A DNA stretch of 28,724 bases from an uncultured Desulfuromonadales bacterium (GCA_947259685.1 CAMYNC010000042.1:1-28724); one strand, 5' to 3'. Shown: positions 17,108 through 24,846, counted from the first letter of the stretch. Program-made: numbers and translations. Notes: generated from the letters alone by a model not told the origin.

Positions 17108-17556
17108 TGTGGCTGATTATCGGCTACGGTAATCGTCTGCGCGGAGACGATGGCGCAGGGCCTGCCTTTGCCGAACGACTGCGCGCGGTGCTTCCGAGCG
17201 ATTTTGCCCGCATTATTTCCCAACACCAGCTCACTCCTGAATTGGTGTTGGAGTGTGTGAAGCCCGAGATCGATCGGGTTCTGTTTATCGATGTAAAACG
17301 GCAGCAGACCACAGCCTGCGAGATTTCTCCCCTGTCACCAATCCGGCCTAGCAACGCAAGTTGCGGCCACCAATTCTCGCCTGAGTTGCTGCTTACCAGC
17401 GCTGACAAACTGTACGGCCAGCGCAGAACGGGTTGGCTGTTAACTTTGCCCGGCTTCGATTTCGGCTTTGACGAGCAGTTAAGCCGTCTGACGCAAGCAG
17501 CCATCGAGACGGCAATTCTAAGCTGCCGAAGCTTCCTTCACACCGCTCTGGGGTAA
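17107..17556 (+). CDS. hoxW: Hydrogenase maturation protease HoxW
   Basis: A 149-residue endopeptidase of the HybD/HycI/HoxW family, which cuts the C-terminal peptide from the large subunit once nickel is in place. The N-terminal motif is IIGYGNRLRGDDGAGP. The nickel-sensing ligands expected from the family are D15, D62 (FIDVKR) and H88 (GHQFSPELL), all present. It overlaps the end of hoxH, and its position as last gene of the operon makes HoxH its substrate. A strong hairpin terminator begins 35 bp after the stop. Confidence 0.92.
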   Translation: MWLIIGYGNRLRGDDGAGPAFAERLRAVLPSDFARIISQHQLTPELVLECVKPEIDRVLFIDVKRQQTTACEISPLSPIRPSNASCGHQFSPELLLTSADKLYGQRRTGWLLTLPGFDFGFDEQLSRLTQAAIETAILSCRSFLHTALG

Positions 17557-17590
17557 TGACACCCTGACACGACCTCCTTCCTCACAAACA

Positions 17591-17628
17591 GCAATGGCGT
17601 TGTCAACACGACAACGCCATTGCTATTT
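17591..17628 (+). terminator. Rho-independent terminator of the hox operon
   Basis: A perfect 14-bp stem (17591-17604 with 17610-17623), a 5-base AACAC loop and a TATTTT tail. It lies between the convergent hoxW and ammonium transporter genes. On the minus strand the tail is only TGTTTG, so it may stop amt transcripts less efficiently. Confidence 0.88.
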
Positions 17629-17650
17629 TCAAAGAGAATATATCCGACGA

Positions 17651-18928
17651 TTAGAACAGGTTGTAGCCGGTCTCCGAATGTGCGGTCTGGTCGAGACCTT
17701 TGAACTCATCTTCATCATTGATGCGCAGTCCCATGGTGTGCTTGAGAACGAAGAGCAGGATCATGGTCACGGCCACAGCATAGACACCGGTTGCAACCAG
17801 GCCGACAAACTGTATCCAGACCTGATAGGGATTACCGGCTATCAAGCCGGTGGCACCGACGGTGGCAAAAATACCGGTGGCTATCGCCCCCCAGGCTCCG
17901 CCCAGACCATGAATACCGAAAGCATCAAGGGAATCATCGTAACCAAGCTTGTGCTTGAGCAACACGCCGCCGTAGCAAACGGGGCCGGCGGTCAGGCCCA
18001 TCAGCAGCGCCCAGCCGGGCGTTACAAAGCCTGCGGCTGGGGTAATGACCACCAGTCCGGCAACAATACCCGAGGCAGCACCAAGAGCACTCGGTTTACC
18101 GGCATGCAGCCATTCTGCGATCATCCAGGAGAGAGCCCCAGCTGCGGCGGCTGTCTGGGTGGTGGTAAAGGCCAGAGCAGCACTGCTACCAGCCGCGAGG
18201 GCACTCCCGGCGTTAAAACCGAACCAACCAAACCAAAGCAGGCCGGCACCGAGCAGAGTCATCGGCAGATTGTGCGGAGTCATCCGTTCGACCGGGTAGC
18301 CACGTCGCTTGCCAAGAATAATGGCCAGCACCAGTGCTGAAATACCAGAGGAGAAGTGGACCACGGTGCCGCCGGCGAAATCGAGATCGCCATGTTCCAG
18401 CAACCAGCCGCCGTCACCCCAAACCCAATGGCAGACCGGGTCATAAACCAGGGTTGCCCAAAGCAGGATAAACACGCAGTAGGTGGAAAACTTCATCCGC
18501 TCGGCGACCGCGCCGGAGATCAGTGCCGGGGTGATAATCGCAAACATCCCCTGAAACATGACAAACACATAAGTCGGGATGGTTCCGGTTAAGCTTTCCG
18601 GCGTGATCCCGGAGAGAAAAAGATGGTCAAAGCCACCGATAAATTTACCGGAACCGCCAAAAGCCAGGGTGTAACCGAAAGCCACCCATTGCACGCCGAT
18701 AATTGCCATGGCGGCAAAGGTATGCATCGAGGTCGAGAGGACATTTTTCGAGCGCACCATGCCACCATAAAACAGCGCCAAGCCAGGGAGCATGACCAGA
18801 ACCAACGCAGCTGAAACCAGCATCCAGGCAGTATCGCCAGTATTCAGAGTATCTTCAGCTAAAGCGAGACTTGGAGCGAGAGTAAGAACAAAAAGGGGCA
18901 GGATGAATCCGGAAAAGATTCGCGACAT
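17651..18928 (-). CDS. amtB: Ammonium transporter (Amt/AmtB)
   Basis: A 425-residue channel-type ammonium transporter with an N-terminal signal-like helix (cleavage after LALA) and about eleven membrane helices. Family marks include GLALFYGGMVRSKNVLSTSMH, the first pore histidine in GGTVVHFSSG and the second in FGIHGLGGAWG. The start at 18928 has GGAGG eight bases upstream. It conducts ammonium for nitrogen assimilation. In many bacteria amtB is cotranscribed with the PII gene glnK; no PII gene is next to it here. A sigma-54 promoter 61 bp upstream indicates NtrC-type nitrogen control. Confidence 0.96.
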   Translation of the reverse strand: MSRIFSGFILPLFVLTLAPSLALAEDTLNTGDTAWMLVSAALVLVMLPGLALFYGGMVRSKNVLSTSMHTFAAMAIIGVQWVAFGYTLAFGGSGKFIGGFDHLFLSGITPESLTGTIPTYVFVMFQGMFAIITPALISGAVAERMKFSTYCVFILLWATLVYDPVCHWVWGDGGWLLEHGDLDFAGGTVVHFSSGISALVLAIILGKRRGYPVERMTPHNLPMTLLGAGLLWFGWFGFNAGSALAAGSSAALAFTTTQTAAAAGALSWMIAEWLHAGKPSALGAASGIVAGLVVITPAAGFVTPGWALLMGLTAGPVCYGGVLLKHKLGYDDSLDAFGIHGLGGAWGAIATGIFATVGATGLIAGNPYQVWIQFVGLVATGVYAVAVTMILLFVLKHTMGLRINDEDEFKGLDQTAHSETGYNLF

Positions 18929-18988
18929 GGTTGTAACCTCCGTCTTTGGGTTGGTTCCGCTTCCATCTTTGGAAGCACCCCATAACAG

Positions 18989-19004
18989 AGCAACGGTTAT
19001 GCCA
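18989..19004 (-). promoter_or_regulatory. Sigma-54 (-24/-12) promoter of amtB
   Basis: The minus strand reads TGGCATAACCGTTGCT. It matches TGGCAC-N5-TTGCW with one change and has the GG and GC exactly 10 bases apart. Transcription would begin near 18978, giving a leader of about 50 nt before the amtB start. This fits nitrogen-limitation control by an NtrC-type activator. I see no clear NtrC binding repeat; a perfect GCCTGA/TCAGGC repeat lies about 90 bp upstream. Confidence 0.85.
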
Positions 19005-19088
19005 GAAAGCTAAACCTTTTATTTCCGATAAGTTAGAAATATCCACCAATAAACAAAGGAAAAAGCTGCACACTTCTTAACCAGCACT

Positions 19089-19103
19089 GCCTGAGAATCA
19101 GGC
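19089..19103. repeat. Short inverted repeat upstream of the amtB promoter
   Basis: GCCTGA-GAA-TCAGGC, perfect 6-bp arms with a 3-base centre. It has no T-run on either strand and sits about 85-100 bp upstream of the sigma-54 promoter, where an activator could bind. It does not match the usual NtrC box, so its role is open. Confidence 0.4.
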
Positions 19104-19117
19104 GGTACCCAACGAAT

Positions 19118-19153
19118 TAAAAAGCGGACCCCCTCTCTTGAGAAGACCCGCTT
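19118..19153 (-). terminator. Rho-independent terminator of the desulfoferrodoxin gene
   Basis: Read on the minus strand: arms AAGCGG and CCGCTT, an inner stem CTTCTC/GAGGGG with wobble pairs and a small internal loop, an AAGA loop, then TTTTT-like tail. It begins 24 bp after the desulfoferrodoxin stop, so that gene is monocistronic and amtB depends on its own promoter. Confidence 0.75.
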
Positions 19154-19176
19154 AATTTTGACCCAGCAAACGATGT

Positions 19177-19557
19177 TTAGGCTTGAGCAGCCCATTGCCC
19201 GTGCAGGTTGCAATATTCGCGAGCGGTAATTTTGCTGGCGGAAATATTAAAGGTCGCTTCGGGTGCTTCGCCCGGGTTGAGATACTGACGGTAAACCTTG
19301 TCATCGGCAACCAGTTCGATCCACTCAATATAGTGAGCAGCTTCCATCGGATGTGCAACACTGCCAACCTTGACGGTAATGCTACCGTTGCCCATTTCAA
19401 TCACCGGAACATGCTTTTCAACAGCGGCATCAACGGTGTTTTCTTTCATCTGCTTCATATCTTGGCCACAACAAACCAGAGCACCGGGGCCGCCATGCAT
19501 AACTTCTACGATATTGCCACAGAGATCACATTTGTAAACTTCGAGACGAGTCGCCAT
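19177..19557 (-). CDS. dfx: Desulfoferrodoxin (two-iron superoxide reductase)
   Basis: A 126-residue cytoplasmic superoxide reductase that reduces superoxide to peroxide without making oxygen, a typical defence of anaerobes. The start at 19557 ([10 protein letters not shown]) has GGAGG eight bases upstream; the frame continues further but without family similarity. The desulforedoxin-like domain binds the first iron with C10, C13, C29 and C30. The catalytic neelaredoxin domain has the centre II ligands H49, H69, H75, C116 and H119, with K48 and E47 beside the site (EKHVPV). Every ligand of the two-iron class is present. It has its own terminator downstream and lies divergent to the 6S RNA gene. 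Confidence 0.96.
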   Translation of the reverse strand: MATRLEVYKCDLCGNIVEVMHGGPGALVCCGQDMKQMKENTVDAAVEKHVPVIEMGNGSITVKVGSVAHPMEAAHYIEWIELVADDKVYRQYLNPGEAPEATFNISASKITAREYCNLHGQWAAQA

Positions 19558-19722
19558 TCCGCTATCCTCCATTGATGTTTTTTGCCCCGAAATTGAATCG
19601 GTCCGGTAGGTGCGATCAGCCAGGGCAGACACTGAGGCATCCTTGTAGAAAAATGACTTAGCTGATAACTTTAACAGCTTTCCTGGGAGATTACATCCCC
19701 GGCAAATTTAATATTATTATTG

Positions 19723-19751
19723 CTGACCTTTACTTAGGATTTTTATATACT
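19723..19751 (+). promoter_or_regulatory. Sigma-70-type promoter of the 6S RNA gene
   Basis: CTGACC (19723-19728), a 17-base spacer, and TATACT (19746-19751). The predicted start, near 19758, lies a few bases before the closing stem of the 6S RNA. The surrounding spacer is AT-rich. An AGCTG/CAGCT repeat (19660-19679) lies between this promoter and the divergent desulfoferrodoxin gene. Confidence 0.55.
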
Positions 19752-19766
19752 GAGTTCAAATTTGCT

Positions 19767-19946
19767 TGTCTCTCTACTCTACAGGTGAGGTCAGAACGTC
19801 CACTCGGAATAGCATTTTTTCGGGATCGACTTAGGGGTCCGGTGAGCCAGCCCGCCATGAGCGGGACGCCTTAAGGACCAACAGAAGATCCCACTTCATT
19901 GGAACTCGATGTGAGTCCAATGACCCACGGTAGCGGTGGAGAGACA
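19767..19946 (+). ncRNA. ssrS: 6S RNA
   Basis: About 180 nt that fold as a single long hairpin with a central bubble, the 6S RNA architecture that mimics an open promoter and sequesters sigma-70 RNA polymerase. The closing stem pairs TGTCTCTC (19767-19774) with GAGAGACA (19939-19946), continued by CTAC/GTAG. The apical arm pairs GGGATC with GATCCC, GGTCC with GGACC, and CCCGC with GCGGG. The conserved strands GGTGAGCC and CGCCTTAA occupy the same places as GGUGAGC and GCCUUAA in E. coli 6S RNA. The 3' side of the bubble forms a small hairpin (CATTGGA/TCCAATG), also seen in other 6S RNAs. It is flanked by a promoter and a terminator. The ygfA gene that often follows ssrS in gamma-proteobacteria is absent. 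Confidence 0.82.
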
Positions 19947-19957
19947 GTTAACGAGAG

Positions 19958-19995
19958 AATCCTTTGGATGCGATCATCGTCCAAAGGATTTTTTT
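19958..19995 (+). terminator. Rho-independent terminator after the 6S RNA
   Basis: A stem of about 11 bp (AATCCTTTGGA with TCCAAAGGATT) around an 11-base loop, followed by a run of seven T. It ends the 6S RNA precursor 12 nt beyond the mature 3' end and lies before the convergent DUF4112 gene. Confidence 0.88.
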
Positions 19996-20018
19996 AGTTT
20001 TCAGCCCCTACAAACCTT

Positions 20019-20495
20019 TTAGCTACCGCTGCCTGCGTTCCAGATCGCCCGAAACAGTAAAAATCCGAACACGCTGACCACGATCACCAAACCGACCAGC
20101 GACAATGCAAGGACCGACACAAACAGGCGACTGGCAACGACAGTCTTACGAGGCTCATCCAGATATTCGCCAAGCAACAGCACATTTCGCTGATTAGCCT
20201 TCCAGATGAAATCGAACAGATCTCCCAGGACCGGCACTGCTCCGACCAGGGCGTCCAAAGCGATATTAAAAGCCATCTTCAGCAACACCGCTTTGGGTGC
20301 ACCCAAACGGGCCGCCTCACCGAGGATGTAGCTCGATAACAGCGCCCCAATTGTGTCTCCAAGCCCCGGGATTAGTCCGATCAGAGCATCCAGACCAACC
20401 CGGTAATCCAACCCTGGGATCTTTATCGAATTATCCAGATACCAGGCCAGGCGATCCAGTTTTTTGCGTTTGTTTTGGCGTTCAGTGGAGTGCAT
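20019..20495 (-). CDS. DUF4112 family membrane protein
   Basis: A 158-residue protein with the DUF4112 pattern: LDRLAWYLDNSIKIPGLDYRVGLDALIGLIPGLGD near the N-terminus, then a repeated LDALVGAVPVLGDLFDFIWKANQRN block and one strongly hydrophobic C-terminal helix (residues about 125-148). The two similar segments, each with a G-x-x-P-x-L/V-G-D core, suggest an internal duplication. No function is established for the family that I know of. It is transcribed toward the 6S RNA gene and divergently from the TraB-family gene; nothing nearby explains its role. Confidence 0.85.
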   Translation of the reverse strand: MHSTERQNKRKKLDRLAWYLDNSIKIPGLDYRVGLDALIGLIPGLGDTIGALLSSYILGEAARLGAPKAVLLKMAFNIALDALVGAVPVLGDLFDFIWKANQRNVLLLGEYLDEPRKTVVASRLFVSVLALSLVGLVIVVSVFGFLLFRAIWNAGSGS

Positions 20496-20647
20496 ACCCT
20501 ACCTGTATGTCGAAATTAACAACCCCAACTTTAGCAAACAACCATCATTTTGGAATGCCTGATATTAATTTCCAGCCTGTCTATATTGAAAGAAGTGCTG
20601 TGTATGCGCCAAAGCGAATGTCAACTGACACCGCGCCCAACCTTAAT

Positions 20648-20681
20648 CCCCCACGGCTTTTTTTGCCCCGTCGGGTTTTAT
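20648..20681 (+). other. Hairpin with T-run upstream of the TraB-family gene
   Basis: CCCACGGC, a TTTTTTT loop, then GCCCCGTCGGG and TTTTAT. The arms pair with bulges, giving a terminator-like element. No plus-strand gene precedes it, so it is either an attenuator or leader structure or part of an unannotated short transcript. An extended -10-like TGCTAGACT occurs further on at 20706-20714, without a matching -35. Confidence 0.25.
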
Positions 20682-20758
20682 CGGTAGCTCAGGTTTTTCG
20701 GACTGTGCTAGACTTGCGCGCTGATTTGCCAATTCTTATCCGGAGGGTTTGATCCCAA

Positions 20759-21934
20759 ATGAAATGTTCCCCAGCCACCGACTACACCCGAGTCCAGGTC
20801 GAAGATAAAGAAGTTATCCTGATCGGCACTGCCCACATTTCCCAGGATTCTGTCGATACAGTGGTACGTACTATCGATGAGCTGCGGCCAGATACCGTTT
20901 GTGTTGAGCTCGACCAGCAGCGCTACAATTCCCTGATCAATCAGCAAGGTTGGGAATCGCTCAACCTAAAAGAGGTGATTAAAAAGGGCCAGATCCCTTT
21001 TTTGCTGGCCAATCTGGCCCTCTCCTCCTACCAGAAACGGATGGGTCTGCAGACCGGTGTCAAACCGGGAGCGGAGCTGGCTGCCGCCGCAAAGACAGCG
21101 GAAGAACGCGGTATGGAAGTCGAGCTGGTTGACCGGAACATCCGCACTACCCTGCTGCGAGTCTGGCGCAAAACCGGCCTGTGGAACAAATTGAAAGTCA
21201 TGGCGGCGCTGTTCGGCAGCCTGTTTGAAACCCAACAACTGGATGAGCAGGAGCTGGCCCGACTGCGCGAGAGCGACACCCTGTCGAACATGCTTGAAGA
21301 AATGGGCAGCTTGTTGCCATCAGTCAAGCAGATCCTGGTCGATGAGCGAGACACGCACATGGCTTACTATATCCGCAACGCGCCGGGAGAAAAGATCTTG
21401 GCGGTGGTTGGCGCCGCTCACCTGCCCGGCATCCTGACCAAGTTACAGGAAGATATCAGCCCGCAGGAGATTGACGAAATAACCACCATTCCGGACAAAA
21501 CCACCTTTTCAAAAATGGTTCCCTGGTTGATCCCGGGAATCGTGATCGCGCTGTTCATCGGCGGATTTTTTTTCGGTAACCGCGACCAGCTGGCTCATGC
21601 CGCGGCCGCCTGGGTCCTGGCCAACGGGTTGCTTTCCGCAATCGGCGCCCTGCTTGCTTTTGGCCACCCAATTACGGTGGTCTGTGCGTTCATCGCCGCA
21701 CCGCTGACCTCGCTTAACCCGACCATCGGCGCCGGCTTTGTCACCGGCTTCGTCCAAGCCATGGTTGCTGCGCCGACCGTACGCGACATGGAACATGTCG
21801 GAGATGATTTGATGACCGTCAAAGGCTGGTGGCAGAATCGCCTGGCACGGGTGATGTTGGTGTTTCTGTTCTCTTCGATCGGTTCTGCGGTAGGAACCTT
21901 CGTGGCTTTGGGTTGGTTAAAAGATTTGATTTAA
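20759..21934 (+). CDS. TraB/PrgY-family membrane protein
   Basis: A 391-residue protein. The N-terminal domain has the family signature LIGTAHIS (G23 to S28), VCVELDQQRY, VELVDRNIRTTLLR and the late VVGAAHLPGI. These Glu/His motifs resemble those of Tiki/TraB proteins, a fold linked to metalloprotease-like chemistry. The C-terminal third has about four membrane helices (near residues 257-277, 283-305, 308-340 and 367-388). PrgY in Enterococcus lowers pheromone activity, but chromosomal proteobacterial members have no agreed function. The ATG at 20759 is 12 bases from a GGAGG, longer than usual, so translation may be modest. It appears to be a single-gene unit. Confidence 0.88.
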   Translation: MKCSPATDYTRVQVEDKEVILIGTAHISQDSVDTVVRTIDELRPDTVCVELDQQRYNSLINQQGWESLNLKEVIKKGQIPFLLANLALSSYQKRMGLQTGVKPGAELAAAAKTAEERGMEVELVDRNIRTTLLRVWRKTGLWNKLKVMAALFGSLFETQQLDEQELARLRESDTLSNMLEEMGSLLPSVKQILVDERDTHMAYYIRNAPGEKILAVVGAAHLPGILTKLQEDISPQEIDEITTIPDKTTFSKMVPWLIPGIVIALFIGGFFFGNRDQLAHAAAAWVLANGLLSAIGALLAFGHPITVVCAFIAAPLTSLNPTIGAGFVTGFVQAMVAAPTVRDMEHVGDDLMTVKGWWQNRLARVMLVFLFSSIGSAVGTFVALGWLKDLI

Positions 21935-21974
21935 CCGCCCCCCAGACCTCCTGAATGCCAGGAAGGCAACAATA

Positions 21975-22421
21975 TCAGTGTCCTGCCTTGCCAGTTTCCT
22001 CCTCCTCAGTTTTGCAGACCACCCAATAGGCAACAGTGGCAGACAAGACCAGAACCGCCAGACCGATCAGCGAGGTGTATTCCTCCTTATGATAGTCAAC
22101 CAGCACCAGTTTCCGGGCCAACGCCAGCAGGGCCACCAGAATGACCGCGCGCACCTTAACGATGGCTGTGCCGCTGGAGATTTCCGGCAACACGGTATGG
22201 TTGAATTCCATAGCGATAAGGATCGTCATAAATGCCCCAAAAACACTCGCAAACTGATCGTGACCGAAACGACTCGCCCCCAGGCTCATGACATGAAACA
22301 ACTCCGCCCCAGCATGCAGCAGGGTCATGATCACCGATAGAGAAACCATCAGCGTCAGGGCAGCGACAACCAGGACCTCAAACCACTCATAGCCCTTCGA
22401 ACCGAAAACCAATCTCTTCAT
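21975..22421 (-). CDS. PsiE-family membrane protein
   Basis: A 148-residue protein with four predicted membrane helices and the pattern of the phosphate-starvation-inducible PsiE family: EWFEVLVVAALTLMVSLSVI, then FHVMSLG, FGAFMTILIAMEFNHTVLPE and VRAVILVALLALARKLVLVD. ATG 22421 is chosen because AAGGAG lies seven bases upstream; the frame is open 40 codons further but that part is not family-like. The biochemical role is unknown. It ends near the convergent TraB gene and is divergent from the rhomboid gene. Confidence 0.82.
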   Translation of the reverse strand: MKRLVFGSKGYEWFEVLVVAALTLMVSLSVIMTLLHAGAELFHVMSLGASRFGHDQFASVFGAFMTILIAMEFNHTVLPEISSGTAIVKVRAVILVALLALARKLVLVDYHKEEYTSLIGLAVLVLSATVAYWVVCKTEEEETGKAGH

Positions 22422-22560
22422 TGTGACTCCTTTTAAATTGCAGCACAGACAGATACAGGCGTCAATTATGCCATAATAATTCTCAATAGATAACTTGCCC
22501 GGATATTTTTTCTGCGTTAATTTATCTGTTGATTTTTCCACTCACCGCGGGAGTCCTATT

Positions 22561-23304
22561 TTGAATGCTCAACGCCATCGCCAGCAGTTCTTTCTCCGCA
22601 ACTCGTTACGCGGTCATTCGCTGGTTCAAATCCTGATCTATACCAACCTGATCCTCTTTACCTTGATGGCGCTGCACGGCACTGTTTCAGGGCAAGGCAT
22701 GAGCGTGTTGTTCAGCCCTTCAGTCAGGTTGCTACAGGCCTGGGGTGGCCAGGTCTGGCCGGCAGTTTTTCAGCTCGGTGACTGGTGGCGCTGCCTGAGT
22801 TATGCCTATACCCACGGCGGGCTAATTCATCTCGGCTTTAACATGATGGTCCTCTACCAGGTCGGCCCGATGCTCGAGGGCGAACTCGGCTGGCAAAGGT
22901 TCTTTACGGTCTACACCCTGAGTGCCTTGGTCGCGACCCTTGCCGGGCTGTTCTGGCATCCGAACGTGACCGTGGTCGGCGCTTCAGGAGCAATCTTCGG
23001 CCTGATCGGCTTTTCCGTAAGTTTTTATCATCGGGTCGGTGGCAGCCTGGGTATTCAGCGGCGGAATTTCATGTTTCAATGGGCGATGATGGCGTTTGTT
23101 TTCGGCCTGGTGATCGGCGCCGACAATGCCGCCCACCTCGGTGGAGCACTGACAGGAGCAGCTCTCGGCTGGGTTATTCCGACCACCGTTCGTGGACAGC
23201 GTAAAACCGACAAGCTATTCAACGTTATCGCCTGGACCTTTGTTGTCCTGACCGCGCTGAGCATCCTGTTCATTTTTATTACCCTGTTTACTCGGTATTT
23301 TTAA
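22561..23304 (+). CDS. Rhomboid-family intramembrane serine protease
   Basis: A 247-residue polytopic protease of the GlpG type. I choose TTG 22561 (then AATGCTCAACGC) as start because GGGAG lies seven bases upstream and no in-frame ATG is nearby. Family marks are GDWWRCLSYAYTHGGLIHL with the downstream Asn (FNMMVLYQVG), the serine loop VGASGAIFGLIG, and the catalytic histidine in AAHLGGALTGAALG. It lacks the rhombosortase-specific form and should cleave membrane helices of other proteins. The stop overlaps the next start (TAATG), so it is coupled to the YbaK gene. Confidence 0.9.
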   Translation: MNAQRHRQQFFLRNSLRGHSLVQILIYTNLILFTLMALHGTVSGQGMSVLFSPSVRLLQAWGGQVWPAVFQLGDWWRCLSYAYTHGGLIHLGFNMMVLYQVGPMLEGELGWQRFFTVYTLSALVATLAGLFWHPNVTVVGASGAIFGLIGFSVSFYHRVGGSLGIQRRNFMFQWAMMAFVFGLVIGADNAAHLGGALTGAALGWVIPTTVRGQRKTDKLFNVIAWTFVVLTALSILFIFITLFTRYF

Positions 23305-23792
23305 TGGCCAAAGAGAAAATCCCCACAACAGCGGCGATCCGTTTACTAAAACAGCACAGCGTCGAATTTACGCCTCGCCCCTACAAGTATGAAAACAAAG
23401 GTGGCACCCAGACCAGTGCCAGGGAATTAAACGTCGCGGAGCACCAGGTCATCAAAACTCTGGTGATGGAAGATGAAACCGGTAAGGCGTTGATCATTCT
23501 GATGCATGGTGATTGTGAAGTGTCGACCAAACAGCTTGCCAGGCAGTTGAATGTTAAGCAGGTCAGTCCTTGTCCGGCGCAAAAAGCCGATCGCCTGACC
23601 GGCTATCAGACCGGTGGGATCTCTCCCTTCGGCACCCGGCAGCAGCTGCCTACCTACCTGGAGCAGAGTATAATCGAACTGGATAAGATCTACATCAACG
23701 GTGGTCGGCGCGGCCTGCTGGTGGAGATAGCTCCCCGGGATTTGCAGAGCATCCTCAAGCCAAGGCTGGTTAAGGTTGGAATACCCAACTGA
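23304..23792 (+). CDS. ybaK: YbaK/EbsC-type Cys-tRNA(Pro)/aminoacyl-tRNA deacylase
   Basis: A 162-residue trans-editing enzyme that hydrolyses mischarged Cys-tRNA(Pro). Recognised by TTAAIRLLKQHSVEFTPRPY at the N-terminus, the conserved lysine K51 in HQVIKTLVME, MHGDCEVSTKQLAR, the GYQTGGISPFGTRQ substrate-pocket segment and INGGRRGLLVEI. The length is normal for YbaK. It overlaps the rhomboid gene by one base pair pattern TAATG. Confidence 0.9.
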   Translation: MAKEKIPTTAAIRLLKQHSVEFTPRPYKYENKGGTQTSARELNVAEHQVIKTLVMEDETGKALIILMHGDCEVSTKQLARQLNVKQVSPCPAQKADRLTGYQTGGISPFGTRQQLPTYLEQSIIELDKIYINGGRRGLLVEIAPRDLQSILKPRLVKVGIPN

Positions 23793-23966
23793 GGGATATA
23801 GCCACAGACGAAAGACCGACAGAAAACTGAGAAACTTAAAGTTGTTTCCAGCTCAGCTATCTGCTTGAGCATTGGCCTGGGAACCGAAATCTAGAAAATG
23901 GTTTAAGTTATTATTTCTTAGCAGCTCCGCCCAGATCAGCACATAGATTCTTGTGAGGAGGACCAG

Positions 23967-24788
23967 ATGACCGAGAGCATTTATCAACAAGCCGCCGAAG
24001 CCATCCGCAACGCCTCTGCCATGGTGATCACCGCCGGTGCTGGCATGGGGGTCGATTCCGGCCTGCCCGATTTTCGCGGCAATCAGGGCTTTTGGAATGC
24101 CTACCCCATGTACGAACGGCTGGGTTTAAGTTTTATCCAGGCCGCCAATCCCGAGCACTTCGAGCGTGACCCTGAGTTCGGCTGGGGGTTTTACGGCCAT
24201 CGGACCAATCTGTATCGCCAGACCGAGCCCCACGCTGGGTTTCAGCTGCTGCGCGACTGGATTGAGCGTTACCAACTCAAGCATTTTGTCGTCACCTCAA
24301 ATGTCGATGGCCAGTTTCAGAAAGCCGGCTTCGACGAAGCGCGAATTCTCGAAGTTCACGGCTCCATTCACCACCTGCAATGCACCGCTCCCTGCAACCG
24401 CAGCATCTGGCCGAACAACGCTGAGTTTACCATAGATCACGAGAGTATGCGGGCTGACAGTACTCCTGAATGCCCCAGCTGCCATCGAGTTGCCCGGCCG
24501 AACATTCTGATGTTCGGAGACTATTCATGGTTGCCTCAGCGGAGCTCTGTCCAGCAAGAAAATTTCGATCAGTTCCAGCAAGAAACTGCCGGCGCGCAAC
24601 TGGTTATCATTGAAATGGGTGCCGGCTCCGCCATTCCAACCATCCGCAATCTCAGTGAACAGCTCGGCCAAAGAAACCAGGTCAGGGTTCTGAGAATCAA
24701 CCCCCGGGAGCCGCAGATCGGCGCCCCGCATCTTTCTTTTGCCACAGGTGCAGTTGCGGCACTGACAGCGATTGAGAAGGCCACCTAG
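23967..24788 (+). CDS. SIR2-family NAD-dependent protein deacylase, divergent motifs
   Basis: A 273-residue sirtuin. GAGGAGG precedes the ATG. The NAD-binding loop is ITAGAGMGVDSGLPDFRG (about 21-38), and the catalytic histidine is H131 in LEVHGSI. The usual TQN(I/V)D motif is TSNVDGQF here (T110 to D114), so the Gln is Ser. Zinc ligands are C139 and C143 (C-x3-C rather than C-x2-C) with C169 and C172. It would remove acyl groups from lysines using NAD, assuming these changes are tolerated. It also resembles SIR2 subfamilies whose substrates are unknown. No partner gene such as an acetyltransferase or macrodomain protein adjoins it. Confidence 0.85.
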   Translation: MTESIYQQAAEAIRNASAMVITAGAGMGVDSGLPDFRGNQGFWNAYPMYERLGLSFIQAANPEHFERDPEFGWGFYGHRTNLYRQTEPHAGFQLLRDWIERYQLKHFVVTSNVDGQFQKAGFDEARILEVHGSIHHLQCTAPCNRSIWPNNAEFTIDHESMRADSTPECPSCHRVARPNILMFGDYSWLPQRSSVQQENFDQFQQETAGAQLVIIEMGAGSAIPTIRNLSEQLGQRNQVRVLRINPREPQIGAPHLSFATGAVAALTAIEKAT

Positions 24789-24846
24789 AGGTTAAAACAT
24801 CGTTCCGATATAGGTACCACCCCTAAGAAAATGCCAGTCAAAAATA

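Noticed and set aside
17594..18340. A 248-codon plus-strand frame opposite amtB.
   Set aside because: It is antisense to a clear Amt protein and its composition (Gly, Gln, His, Thr rich) is a codon-bias artifact.
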